Below, piece after piece: positions 1-12,700 of a stretch of 64,000 bases of DNA. Location: NCBI RefSeq assembly GCF_048771995.1, contig NC_133044.1, positions 392,001-456,000 of the forward strand. The letters are read 5' to 3'. Under the pieces are notes generated by a model, which saw nothing but the letters and a program-made list of their open reading frames with translations, made no database searches and was not told where the DNA came from. This stretch comes from Taeniopygia guttata. Lineage: Eukaryota > Chordata > Aves > Passeriformes > Estrildidae. Within the stretch, counting starts at the first letter, position 1; each line of letters starts with the position of its first letter. A program made the position numbers and the translations under genes.

Positions 1-627
1 CCTGTGGAAATAGCTGCATCTCAGACTGGCTTTTTGTCTCTTTTAAATCCCCCTGGCTGTTAGTTTTAATAGGCTAATAATAGCAGGCTGTGTTGTTTAC
101 AGCAGCTTATGTAAACTACCCGAGTCCTCTGGGTTTTCCAGCAGTGTCAGTGGTGCTGGAGCAGAGCAGGAGGTGGGGAGCAGCCCCGGTGCTCAGGTGC
201 AGTGGCACAGACACACCAGGCATGGGGAGGAGGAACTGGGCTGTTTTCCATGTGCGGCATTCAAGGTCTCACCACTGGTGTGGTGTGAACAGATAAGGGA
301 AGAGCCCCGCTTCCCCCACTACCTTCTGTTCCTTCACTGCCCTCTGTCACCTCTGTCCCATGACAAGTGCTTGGTGCAGTGCCTGGCTGTTATGTCTCTG
401 GGTGCCAAGCCCTGTGGGGTGGAACTGCGGTGGCTGACCCTGCCAGAGGTGACAGTGCCCTCCCAGCAGGAGCAGAACTGATCTTCCTGGGAAGGGAGGT
501 AGAGTCTGGCTTTCCAAGCCTGCAGAGAGAGGTCAGAGAGGTTTCTGATATTGCAGCTGAGGGGCAGAGTTTGGTAAGAGCATGTGGGAGGGTAAACAAT
601 AATTGTCTGGGTTCTTACCTTCTTAAG
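1..627 (+). other. CLUH: CLUH intron upstream of the first exon in the window
   Basis: No recognisable CLUH N-terminal coding sequence is present here. The segment ends in the acceptor TCTTAAG just before 628, so it reads as the 3' part of an intron whose donor lies left of the window. Open frames on both strands here are short and do not resemble known proteins. Confidence 0.7.
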
Positions 628-799
628 GTTTCTCCTCAAGAGATGGTGCAAGAAATCCATCAAGTGTTGATGGACCGGGAGGATACCTGCCATCGGACCT
701 GCTTCTCCCTGCAGCTGGATGGCAACGTCCTGGATAACTTTGCTGAGCTGAAGACAATTGAAGGACTGCAGGAGGGCTCGCTGCTGAAAGTGGTGGAAG
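628..799 (+). CDS. CLUH: CLUH coding exon (window exon 1), CLU_N-like region
   Basis: Begins at codon [11 protein letters not shown] after acceptor TCTTAAG and ends in phase 1 after VVE plus one base. The donor is GC (GCAAGT), not GT; the reading frame into the next exon, giving VVEEPYTV, requires this site. Confidence 0.92.
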
Positions 800-3700
800 G
801 CAAGTTCTTTCAGACTTGGGAGGGAATGAGTGAGAGTTTTCTTAGGGAGTGATTTTGGCCACCTGTCAGCTCTTTCCTGTGGTTCCATTTTGAGACCTGT
901 ATGCCAAAGGAGTAAGCAACTGTCTAATTCCAGTTTCTTTCCTTGCTTTTTGGTCATCAGAGCCATACACAGTGCGAGAAGCCAGGATACACGTGCGCCA
1001 CATCCGGGACCTTCTGAAGAGTCTTGACCCATCAGATGCTTTCAATGGTGTGGACTGTAACTCATTGTCCTTCCTGAGTGTCTTCACTGAAGGAGACCTG
1101 GGAGGTATGGGTCCAAAAGACTTCTCTGGTGTGGTCAGTGGTTTCATTCCCTGACTCCTTGCTCAATTAAACACACAGTAACAATCAGGTGTCCTGGGTC
1201 AGAGTGCAGGAGTGCAGAGAATACTTGGAGTACTTCTGCATCCCTCTTTGAATGATAACTGGGGGAGGGAATGCTGCACTTCTGAGAACTGACTTTATGT
1301 CTCTGTCCGTTCTAGACAGTGGAAAACGGAAGAAGAAAGGTACTGAAATGGAACAAATTGACTGCACCCCTCCTGAACATATCCTGCCAGGTAGCAAAGA
1401 GAGGCCCCTGTGTGCCCTTCAGCCCCAGAACAGAGACTGGAAGGTAGAGTTCTCCTGTGTCATTGAAACAGCTGCTGGCACATTCCTCACAGCAACCTGG
1501 TGGTCAAAGATTGAAAGCTGAGCTGAAGTGGACTTTGGGATTTGCTCTGCTTGGTGCTTAACAAGTGCTGGGATAGCACTGCTTAGCCAAAAGAATAAAG
1601 TCCAGGAGCTGGTGTGTAAAACACTGGACATGGAGTCTGGACATGTGCAGAGTGTGGAAGGGCCAGGCTTGCTGGGCTGGGTGGCAGAGAAGGGAAAGCA
1701 GCATTCCTCTGCAAAGTCCTGGAGACAGGATCTGCAGGTCACTACAGATTGCCCTTAGCTTTCCCATGCCCTCCCACTCGGATGCTGTTTAGAAGCTGCC
1801 ATTTGAAAACAAGTACAGCAAGAAATCCATACCCTGTGCAGCCCAAAGGCCCAGGGTGTCTGTTTTCACCCATGTCTCATGGTGTGAAAGGCAAACTGGT
1901 GGATTGCAGAGGGCTCAGGAAGCTGTGCTCTGGAGAGCAGGTGCGTTTGTAAGCTCTGTTTCTGGAACCGAGCAAGGGCAGCAGGTAAAAGGGATCTGGC
2001 ATGTACATTGAGTGACTCTAACTCAAAGAAATTAGTTCCTGCTGACAGGAGTTGCTTCTGTTGTGTTCTGCTGTAGCCTTTGCAGTGCCTAAAGGTTTTG
2101 ACGATGAGTGGCTGGAACCCTCCACCCGGTAACAGGAAGATGCACGGGGATCTCATGTATTTGTACGTCATCACGGTGGAGGATCGGCACGTCAGTATCA
2201 CTGCCTCCACGCGGGGATTTTACTTGAACCAGTGAGTAACTGAGAGTCTTCCTGTCTGCCCTGCAGCAGCCAACTGGAAAACAACTCAAAAACAAACAGT
2301 TGCAGCTTTTTTTTTTTCCTGTGGCAGAAACAGCCTATATTAATTCGCTGCTCACATGGGTTTGTGGGAGTTGCTATACTGGACTGGGCTGTTCAGACAT
2401 GCCTGGTACCACTTCTCCATAGTGGCTAAATGCCTGGTGCTTTAGGGAAAGTTTAAACATCCCACAATGTCATCAGCTATTTAGAGCATTTTGAGTTGGG
2501 AGGAAATTCCTTCCTGACTATTGCAACTATGATATTTTGCCCTGAAGCAAAAGCACAGCCTGTCAGAACTGCCTGAGCTGGGTGCAGATTTGACTACAAA
2601 TAATTTCTTTTTTTGTTTTTTTTAATGGTAACTGTGAGAGGCTGTTGTGTCTATGCCTGTTGGAGCGGCTGTGCTGAGGGGATTCTCTGTTAAGCAAAGG
2701 CACCTTTGGTGTGTTTGGGAAGTTCTGTGAAATCGGTCCTTCCCAGCTATAAAAATAAAAGCCTCTCTAGATCCTGGGGATGGCTGAAAAAGGTCTAAAT
2801 TAAAAAACCATCAGGACCAGGTGCAGAGTTACTGGCTGTTTCATTTGGGGAGGCTAGGTCCGGTCCTTGCTGCCCACCTGCCTCTTGGCCCCATGGTCTC
2901 TCTCCCACAGGCAAGGGCACATGGTGCAACCTTAGGTACTGTGCATGTATGAAGAGCTCTCAGGCATTTTCCACGTTCCTAGGGTGTGGAAAGTGTCAGG
3001 TATGACAATGGCTTTTTACTGTTTGTTTGGTTTTTTTTGGTTTTTTTTGTTTTTTTTTTTTCTTGCAGGTCTACTGCATACAACTTCAATCCCAAACCTG
3101 CAAACCCTAGTTTTCTCAGTCATTCCTTGGTGGAACTACTTAACCAGATCAGCCCTACCTTCAAAAAAAACTTCTCTGCTCTGCAGAAGAAACGGTAGCA
3201 GTGCTTCTTCCTCTCTGGTTCCTTGGGCAGCCCAGTGTGAAGCTGGGGAGGCTGAGCTGGTTCTGGGGAGCTGGATGCCAGTGGTGCAGCAGGGATTGCT
3301 CAGTGTCTCTGAGCTCGGGTCATGATGGGTGGTTGGGACATGTGAGTGGAAGCTGCAGGACGACAGAGCACCTGGCTGAACGACAGGCAGCACCCTGAGG
3401 ATCTCCCTGATCCACAAAAGAGACTGAAGCACAAGTATCAGTGAAAGTAATACAAGAGGGCTTTGTGTAGGCTTACAGTGGTGAGAGGTTGGTTGTTTTA
3501 AACATGTCTGTGCATGTTAATATTCTGTAATTTCCTCTAGCTCCTATAATAATGACACAACAATAAGGCATTGTTTGATGCTCCTGTCCTTGCTGCAGGG
3601 ACCATTTGTTCTGCTCCAGGACAGTGGGTCCTGTGCAAAAGCCTGTCATTCTTCAGAGTCACTTAATGAACTGCCTCGGCTCAGCAGGGTGTGTATTGAT

Positions 3701-6700
3701 AGGCACATTGTGTGGCTTTTGGGAGCTCTGCTCCTGCTTCATTAAGGAGATGAAAGTGACACTAGATGAGGGCTGAAATTAGCAGCAGCCTCCAGCCACC
3801 ACTGTGACTATCTGGCCATTTAAAAATTGCTGTACTGTGTTGCTTTTTGGGCCAGCAGTAGCTACAGATGAGCCCCCAGCCCCTGCAGAGAGCAGACAAA
3901 TTACATGAGAAACCTTCAGCAGTGCCTGGGTTTCCACTGTGCGCCACTGTTACATTGAGGCCTGTAGGGACCAGTGTGAAAGCACAGGGAAAATTCTTCT
4001 GGAATAGAAAGGATTCTTCCTTCATAAACATCTAATTGTTGTTTCTCCCAAACCAGGGTTCAGAGACACCCCTTTGAGAGGATAGCCACTCCTTTCCAAG
4101 TGTACAGCTGGACAGCCCCGCAAGCAGAGCACGCCATGGACTGTGTCCGGGCGGAGGACGCCTACACCTCCAGACTGGGCTATGAGGAGCACATACCTGG
4201 ACAGGTACTGGGCTTGCTCTGCCTGACGACAATGGCGAGAGTTTTGCTGCCAGCTGTGCTGAGAACAAGTTAACTTGCAAAAAGTAACCTCTGTTATTTG
4301 TGGGAGTGTTTTGGTCATCAAAGGAAAGCTTGCAGGAGTCCTTGTTCTTCACGGGGCTCTTGACTACAGGGGCTGTGCTGCTCAGGCTGCAGCTCCATGA
4401 GCGCAGAAGTGACTGAGAGGAGCAGCTTCTGCTCTGGTGTTTATAAATTCCATGTGTTTATAAATTCCGTGTCCCTTCTCTGAAGAGTGCCACTGCATAG
4501 GAGGTAGACCACTCCCTTGTGCCAGTCAGGCCTGGGATGACTCCTCTGTCTCTGAGCAGACTGCTCCAAATGCTTCAGCTGCAGCTTTCTAGCAAGAGTG
4601 GTGCAGGGCAGCAACGGCCAGCCGTGGGCAGCACGTGCCTGCAGTTGCCCACAGCACTGGCTAATGACACCTGCACTGTGCTGCCCCTTTAGTGCCCCTG
4701 CACGGGCTGGGCTGATGCAAGATCTGTCCCAAACTGCTGTTGAATGAAGCCCACTCTCGAGGTGTATTCATTCCTGCTGCTAAGTCACTTCCTCTGAGCT
4801 CCACAGCAGCCTGAATTCTTCCCCTTCCTCTCCCTTCTCTCCCAAAATGCCTTGTGAAGCAGGAATGCTGCCTTGCCAGCCCCTTCCCACGCAATGTATT
4901 GAATCCCACAAGGCTTTCCCTCCCTCTTTCAGACCAGAGACTGGAATGAAGAGCTGCAGACCACACGGGAGCTGCCACGCAAGAACCTGCCTGAGAGGCT
5001 GCTGAGAGAACGAGCCATTTTCAAGGTAACTGTGGGATATGCAGGCAGCTCCTCATGCAGCCCCTTCTTTGCTGCCTGTGTTCTGGCTCCTGGGACTTGT
5101 ACTGAAGCCACTAGCCAAGCTCACAGTAGTAAAAGCCAGCAACCTGCCTGCCTACTGGCTCCTGGGAGGAGAGGAGCAAAGGAAAAATTTGCAGGGAGCT
5201 TTGGGAGTGTGGGGGTCCATCCTGACCCCGCTTTCTCTCCATGTGCCTCCAGGTTCACAGTGACTTCACTGCAGCAGCAACACGAGGTGCTATGGCTGTC
5301 ATTGATGGCAATGTCATGGCCATCAACCCCAGCGAGGAGACCAAGATGCAGATGTTCATCTGGAACAATATTTTCTTCAGCCTGGGCTTTGACGTCCGTG
5401 ACCACTACAAGGACTTTGGAGGAGATGTTGCTGCTTATGTGGCTCCTACCAATGATCTCAATGGTGTGCGGACCTACAACGCTGTGGATGTGGAAGGGCT
5501 GTACACGCTGGGGACTGTTGTGGTGGATTACAGAGGTTACAGGGTGACAGCTCAGTCTATTATTCCTGGCATCTTGGAGCGGGAGCAGGAACAGAGTGTC
5601 ATCTATGGGTCAATAGACTTTGGCAAGACAGTTGTGTCGCACCCCAAGTACCTGGAGCTGCTGGAGAAGACCAGCAGGCCGCTGAAGATCCAGAAGCACA
5701 AAGTTCTCAACGACAAGAATGAGGAGGTGGAGCTGTGCTCCTCAGTAGAGTGCAAAGGCATTATTGGCAATGATGGGCGTCACTACATCCTGGACCTGTT
5801 ACGCACTTTCCCTCCAGATCTAAACTTCCTGCCTGTTGAAGGGGAGGAGATGCCAGAGGAATGTAAGAAAATGGGGTTCCCCAAGCAGCACAGACACAAG
5901 CTTTGCTGTCTCCGTCAAGAGCTTGTTGATGCCTTTGTAGAACACAGGTGAGCAGAGCTCCCCTTTTCCTCCACCTGCAGCTGGTCAGGTCATGGTTCAA
6001 GGCAGGACCTTGCTGAACTGTCCTGGGAACATCCCAGCGCAGCTCCCAGAAGTGAGCAGCTAATTGCCCTATTGCTTGGCTGTGTAAATGGCAGTTGTAG
6101 GAACTTAATTAACAAGCGGTGAGAACAATAGGGATTTGAACAGGGAGCCAGGGAAAGAGATGGTTTGTGTTTTAGTCTCCAGATCTATTGTTGTTAATTC
6201 CTGTCCAAACATTTAGAAGTTCTTCGTTCCCTGCAGGTGTCCTTTCCACTTGATGGCTAGGGAATGGGAAGGATTTATGCTTCTTTTTAAGGCATTCCCA
6301 ATGTCCTGAAAGTTATGTTTGTTTCTAGAGGCTGGAAAAAATCCTGTGGGCGCTGCTGTAGGCGTGTTTGTGGTGGGATGTTTGGGGCACAGGGTGCTGG
6401 CGAGGCAGGGGAGCTCAGGGAGTGGGACACGTTCCAGACGTGTGGTGCTCTGGGGCTCTGCTGCGCTGAATTGCCCTTTCCCTTTGCTGCAGGTATCTCT
6501 TATTCATGAAGCTGGCTGCGCTGCAGCTGATGCAGCAGAAAGCCAACAAGCAGGAGAGCTCGGCTGCGCTGGAAAATGGTGCCTGTGCAGAGAATGGCGC
6601 CGCAGACAGCGAGAGGCCTGAGTCAGAGGATGGGAAAATAGACGACAGCGTGACTGGGCTTGATCAGGTGAAGGAGCTCGCTGAGACCATCGCGTCTGAT

Positions 6701-9700
6701 GATGGAACAGGTATTGCAGCCTCAGCACCAGCTCCCTGGTGGGCTGGCACTGGTGGGAGCTGCGCCAGGCTGGGGGTGGTTGGGGTGACGGTGCTTAAAC
6801 AGAACAAGCTCTGGCTGCCTGTCAGTGTTGCCTGGCCCCTTTGTTAGAGCTGCTCGCCCCTGGGGGCAGGGTGAGTGAGGTGTCTGAACCCAGCAAGACC
6901 ACCAGCCCCTCAAGTCTTCCCTGGGAGCAAGAGCCTGGTCAGGCTGGCCTGGGGAGGGCTGGGGCCAGGCAGGAGGCCAGCAGTGCATGGGCACTTTTGG
7001 GAACCCCAGGCTTGGATTTCTGAGAGCGTGTGCTTGGAGGTGGGGACATCCATGGGGTTTTTGGGTCATCTTATGTGCTCTTATTTGGACTTTGCATCCA
7101 TTCTCCTTTTACAATTGATTGTTTTTATAATGGATTTCTTCAGAATGTGCCATCATTGCTGTTTTTAGTAACAAAACTTAATTTAATAGCTAGGTCTGTC
7201 GTTTCCTGACTCCACGTTAATTTGTATTCTGTTTTTCTTCCTGCACCAGTGGATCCCAAAAGCAGAGAAGTGATTCGGAATGCTTGCAAGGCTGTAGGCT
7301 CCATTAGTGATACATCATTTGATATTCGATTTAACCCAGATATTTTCTCACCAGGTACGTGTGCCCAGAGCTGGGACCAGCCCTTCAGAGGGTGGCTGTG
7401 TCCAGCCAGCTGCAGACACACACTGTGCTGTAGCCAGGACTGTTGCTGGCTTTTGTTTGGCTGGTCAGGGTGCAGGGCTCTGTGTGAAGCACGCAGATGC
7501 AGAGGAGAGGAAGCAGCAATGGGTTGCAGAGCTGGAGCTGCCAAGTGCAGGCGGGGAGCATCTCCCACCCCCGGGGGAGGGCTGTGCTGCCGGGAATCCT
7601 CCTGTGATCCTCCAGCATCCCAGCCATGAGACCACATGAAAAGAGGCAGAGGGAGGAAAAAAATCAAATTTGATCCTCATGTAGTAGTTTGCACAAAAAA
7701 TAACACTTGTAGTTGAACGACTGATGTTGAAGAGACCTCAGTGAAGGGCTGGGTTTGTTCTAATAACCTTTCAGTGAGCAGTCACAGTGTCCTTTCACAT
7801 GCACACATCAGGCACAGGCATCACACATGAATTTCCATTACTTGGAGCCATATTTTTAATTGGGAAATTGAGAAGCTCATAGAGTGTTTCTAGGGGTGAA
7901 TACTGGGGCAGTGTACAGGCACATTGCAGGAGAATGGCCAAACCATTAAGTCTGAACAGCCCAGCCACTGCCTGAACACAGCAGCCAATGCTCTTCCCAT
8001 CAAAACATTTATAGTCTGAGATAAGTTTTTGAAGCATCTTTAATTCCAGGGAGACGATTACTCTTAACTTTTTACCTGCTCTTGCTGTGTACTTGGTGGG
8101 GAGGGCTTGTTTCTGTGAGTTGCTGTGGTTGATGCTCTTTCTCTTTTCCTCTCCCAGGTGTTCGCTTCCCGGAGTCGAGCAAAGAGGAGGTGCAGGACCA
8201 GAAGCAGCTGCTGAAGGATGCTGCTGCCTTCCTGCTGTCGTGCCAGATCCCAGGCTTGGTAAGGAACCCAGAGCCAGTAGTGAGGCTGCCCTCGGAGCAG
8301 GCAGTGGCCCTGGTGACCTCTGGGACAGCAGCTTCACCTGAGCAGCTGCAGGCTCTGGCACTGGTGGGGGAGCACAGGGAACAGTGTGAGCATTGCGTGC
8401 AAGGCACAAGGGGTTTTCCTTTTCCCATCTTACATCATGGCACAATTTTCTCACCTAAATCCAACAAAAAAAAAATTGGCACTGGTAATTAAAGCTATTG
8501 CTAAGAGTTTGGGACAATAGAGACCAATAAGCCATCCTCCTTAGCCCTGGGCACCCTTCACAGCTTATTGTTTTAGCTGACCCTGGCTGTGACTCATCGG
8601 TGACTAACAATTTGAAGTGAACTGGGAAATTGTTTTTACTAATAGCAGTCATTAAAAACTCCTTTAGTAAGGCTTAAGCAGTTGGATGTTACCCATGCAC
8701 CTGGCCACATAAGAAATCCGAGTTTCTCCCTTCCTGGGATGCTTGCTGAGTTGATGGCTAATGCAGCTGTCAGATCAGGCACTGGAACTGGCAGGGGAGA
8801 ACTCACGAGCTCTACTCCAAGAGGTCCAGGAGTTGTTGGTCTTTTGTTAGGAGAGGGTTTTCCTTGTTGGAAAGTTTTTTCTGAACTCTAAATCCACTAA
8901 TTCTGTAGTCAGCTGTTCAGTCTTTAAACAAAAAATAAAGTGAGTGAGCCAGAAAAGGGCTCAGTGATTGTTGATTACAAGGTGGTTGATACTCCAGTAT
9001 ATAAACCCAAAACACTGCACAGGCCTGTGTGAGAGCAGGTTGCAGACCAGCTGCTGTAGCAGGTAGTCCTGTGCATATCAGAGAGGAGCTGGTGTTACTC
9101 CATGACATGAATTAAACAACTGTTTATCAGCACTGCAGCACAACTTAACATGCAAGTGCCATTTGTCCTTATCAGCTCCATGTGCACAGCTCCACGTACT
9201 CTTTTAATTGGAAATGGCAATTAGTTAGTGATTGTGAGGCCCTTAAAGAAGGTTCAGCCTGCTACTTGCACAGGTAGGAGTTGTTTTGCCTCTGCCTCTG
9301 AGAGAGTGTAGTGCTGCTCTTTCCCTGCTGAGACAGAGGAGTGAAACTGGCCCCAGTGGCAAGGACCTGGCCCAGACTGGGCTGGCTACTGCAGGTGTCC
9401 CCCCTGGCTGTGTTACCATGGTGGTCCCTGGTGTTACAGCAGGTGTTACCCCCCAAAAGAGTCTTGTTTGGGGTCAGTGCCTGCTTTCAGGGCAGCCCTC
9501 AGCCCAGGTAACGGGGTGTCTGCAGTGGCATTGGGAATACCTGTCCTGCCTCCTGGTGTGGGGTTTTTTTAAAATATTTTTTAAAATGGAAGTTCTTTCC
9601 TTCATGTTTGTCCTCAGTAACTGTACATGTCCTGCAGGTCAAGGACTGCCTGGATCACACAGTGCTCCCGATGGACGGGGCGACCTTGGCTGAGGCCATG

Positions 9701-12700
9701 CACCAGAGGGGCATCAACATGCGTTACCTGGGCAAGGTGATCAACTTCATCACCAAGACCCCCGGCCACGCACAGCTGGATCACATCTTTGTAAGCATCA
9801 GGCTTAACATCAGACAGTTCAAACCACTCTGGCATCATTTGTCCCAGGGAGATTCCCACTTGGCCAGTTGTTCTCTCTGTGTAAAAATAAACAGCTTCAA
9901 AAACAGGGGAGGAGGGAGGAGGACCTGTAAGTGGTGGCTGGAGAGGTTTTTATTCCAAATCCTTAATGGATTTCATAATGTTAGGAACTGTATCTTTTGG
10001 GGTAGATAATTGCTTCAGGCATTCCCAAATCTAATAGTGAGTAACACAGTTGGATTTTCAGCCATGCATTTTTTTAAGCCTCTAAGACACATCTGGGCTT
10101 TGGATCAAACTCTGAAGTGTTGTGAGTGTGGCTGCCCAGGAGCAGGCAGGGGCTGGGCTGTGGCAGCCCCTGAAGCACTGCTGGAGCTGTGCTGAGCTAC
10201 ACCCGTGGTGGAGGTGCCAGGGGCTCCTCACTGGCTCCACGAGGACTGTCAAATGCTCTTGCAGTTCTGTGCTGGAGGGAGAATAGTGTATCTTCTGCAG
10301 ATCTTGCTAAAAGACCATTTCAAAAGCCCAGTGTATTTTTCCATATTCTTGCCAATGCACTCAGTCTGTTCTTTGTTCCTTTGGGTAGAAAATTGGAATC
10401 AGTGAATTGATCACTCGATCAGCCAAACACATCTTCAAGACGTACCTCCAGGTATGACCTGCAATCTGACCTCTTGCCTCGTATGTCCTCCCTAATGACT
10501 TTTTCAACAAACAGATCTGTTTGGGGTTCTTTTCTCATTAGGCAGTTCCTGGGGGTTGCATGGCAATGAGAAGTACAAGCTCATTAGCACTGAAATAGGT
10601 ACAGGCCTGTATGTAAGGGAAAACAAGTTCCCACTTGAAGAAAGCTTTCTCATAGAGCAATCATTCATGCTTTTCCTTCCCAGATCCTCACTCATTATGT
10701 TGGAGGCTTTTAAAAGTGAAATCACAGTTTGTTTTCCTTGTAATACTTTTTCCTCTTAAACAGTGTTGCTTTTGCCCTTCTAAGAAGCCTTTTTAATTGG
10801 CTCAACACTACATATCCTTGTATGTGTTCAACACTACATAGCCTTAGCAATACACCTGGCTTGGTTCCAGTGCCAAAATCTTCTTTGCACTGTCTGCTTT
10901 CTGTCCCAGGTAGCAGCCCAAAATGTATTTGCCTACACTACATTTCTGTGTATAGGCATAGACTTAATCCTGCATTGACGTAACTCTGTGCTAGTGCCAC
11001 TCGTACATCCTGCCGTCCTGTCCCTCTCGTGGAAGATGCCCCTGTTTGTGTAGGACTGGGTGTGTGTGAGGCTCGGGCTTGGAGCAGTGCTGTGGGGTGG
11101 CAGGCGTCTCTCCTGACTGACTCTGGTGTCTCACTGTAGGGTGTGGAGCTGTCAGGTTTATCCGCCGCCATCAGCCACTTCCTCAATTGTTTTCTGAGCT
11201 CCTTCCCAAATCCCATTGCCCATCTTCCAGCTGATGAGCTGGTCTCCAAGAAGAAGAACAAGAAAAGGAAAAACAGGAACCTTGGTAATGCTGACAACAC
11301 TGCATGGGCAAGCATGACCCCTCAGGAGCTATGGAAGAATATTTGTTCAGAAGCAAAGAACTATTTTGATTTCAGTCTTGAATGGTAAGTGGAGCAGGTG
11401 ACCCTGGCTTGTCCCTGGATTCACCAAATTTCTGTAGCTCTTGTTCATTAACAGGATCTCCCTTTTTTATTTGTTTTCTGATTGAATAAAATTTGTACTG
11501 TTGAGGAACTTACACAGATCTTTAATGGAAAGAACTTGGGCAAAGAGTAGGAAGGGGGAAGTGAAATTTTGAATCAGATGAAACCCATGATGCAAAGGCG
11601 GCCATGAAAAGCAGAGGAGGAAGGGAAACCTTTCCTAAGGGTACGGAAGGGATCATAAGGTGAGAAGCAGCAGTATAGTCAGAAGATGCTTGTCTATATC
11701 AACAGTGATTTAGGCTGAAGGGAGCTTTTGTTCCCGAAAAAGGACAACTGCTCCTGTACATGAGCAGAGATGGGGAATAAGGAAGGGGCACATTGTGAAT
11801 GCTGAACTGGAAGCACCAATGAAGTGGCCCAAGAGAAAAGCCACGGCTAGTTGCATAAACCAAGTTTTGGCAGTTGGACAGTGATCATCCCCTCATGTCA
11901 GGGACTGCTTGGTCCTCACCAAGAGCTGAAGGTACTCAGCCCAAACGCTGCAGTGGGCTTTGAGAACACACGTAGGATTTCTGTAAAAGCACTGCTGTGC
12001 TCTATAGGCTTTCACAGACTCTGGGCAAAGTCTGCAGTGTTAGTCCTTGGTTTGGGTTAGCACCTGACTGTACAGGGACCTGTGCCCCAGGTACCCACAA
12101 TAGAGCAATGGCCTTGAGCAGAAACTCCCCTGAGAGCTGAAGCTTCTGTGTACTTTCTGCAGTGAGAATGCTGACCAAGCAGCTGAAGTATATAATCTAC
12201 AGAAAATCACCCTGCTCCGTGAAATCTCCCTCAAAACTGGAGTCCAGGTAAGATCCACATCCTCCCTCCTTTGCCATCGTGTTCTGTATTGAGGAATGTT
12301 CTGTTCTGTATTGAAGAGTAAGTGCAATGTGTTCTGCAGGCACAGCACGAGCCCCAAAAGGTCTTTGTGGTGTTCATGTTGGAATACAGGTCCCAGCTCT
12401 GGGATTTCTAATCCAGTTCTCTCTTAGGGTAAACTTGCTGGCGTGTCCTTTGGAAGAACAGCTAGCCTCACTACAATTGCAGTGCCTTCTCACGCCTCTG
12501 TGGGCTGTAGGACAAGAGCTGGATGAGCTCTCCTGTCACAGGTTCAGTGTTGTCACCGCGGTGCCATTTTGCCATGTACAGCTGGTGGTGCACATCTACC
12601 TCTGACCACCTTGGAGAGTTCTGTCCTAGGTCGTGGTACAGGAGATGTTTTGACTGTGACTCCACATTCAGAATTTTGCCCCTTTTCTTGCCAAGTGCCT

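Noticed and set aside
334-1032. 232-codon minus-strand frame
   Set aside because: Antisense to two CLUH exons and an intron. Its length reflects the coding bias of the other strand, with no domain seen.
7795-8454. 219-codon minus-strand frame
   Set aside because: It spans a CLUH exon and its flanking introns in antisense, with no recognisable family.
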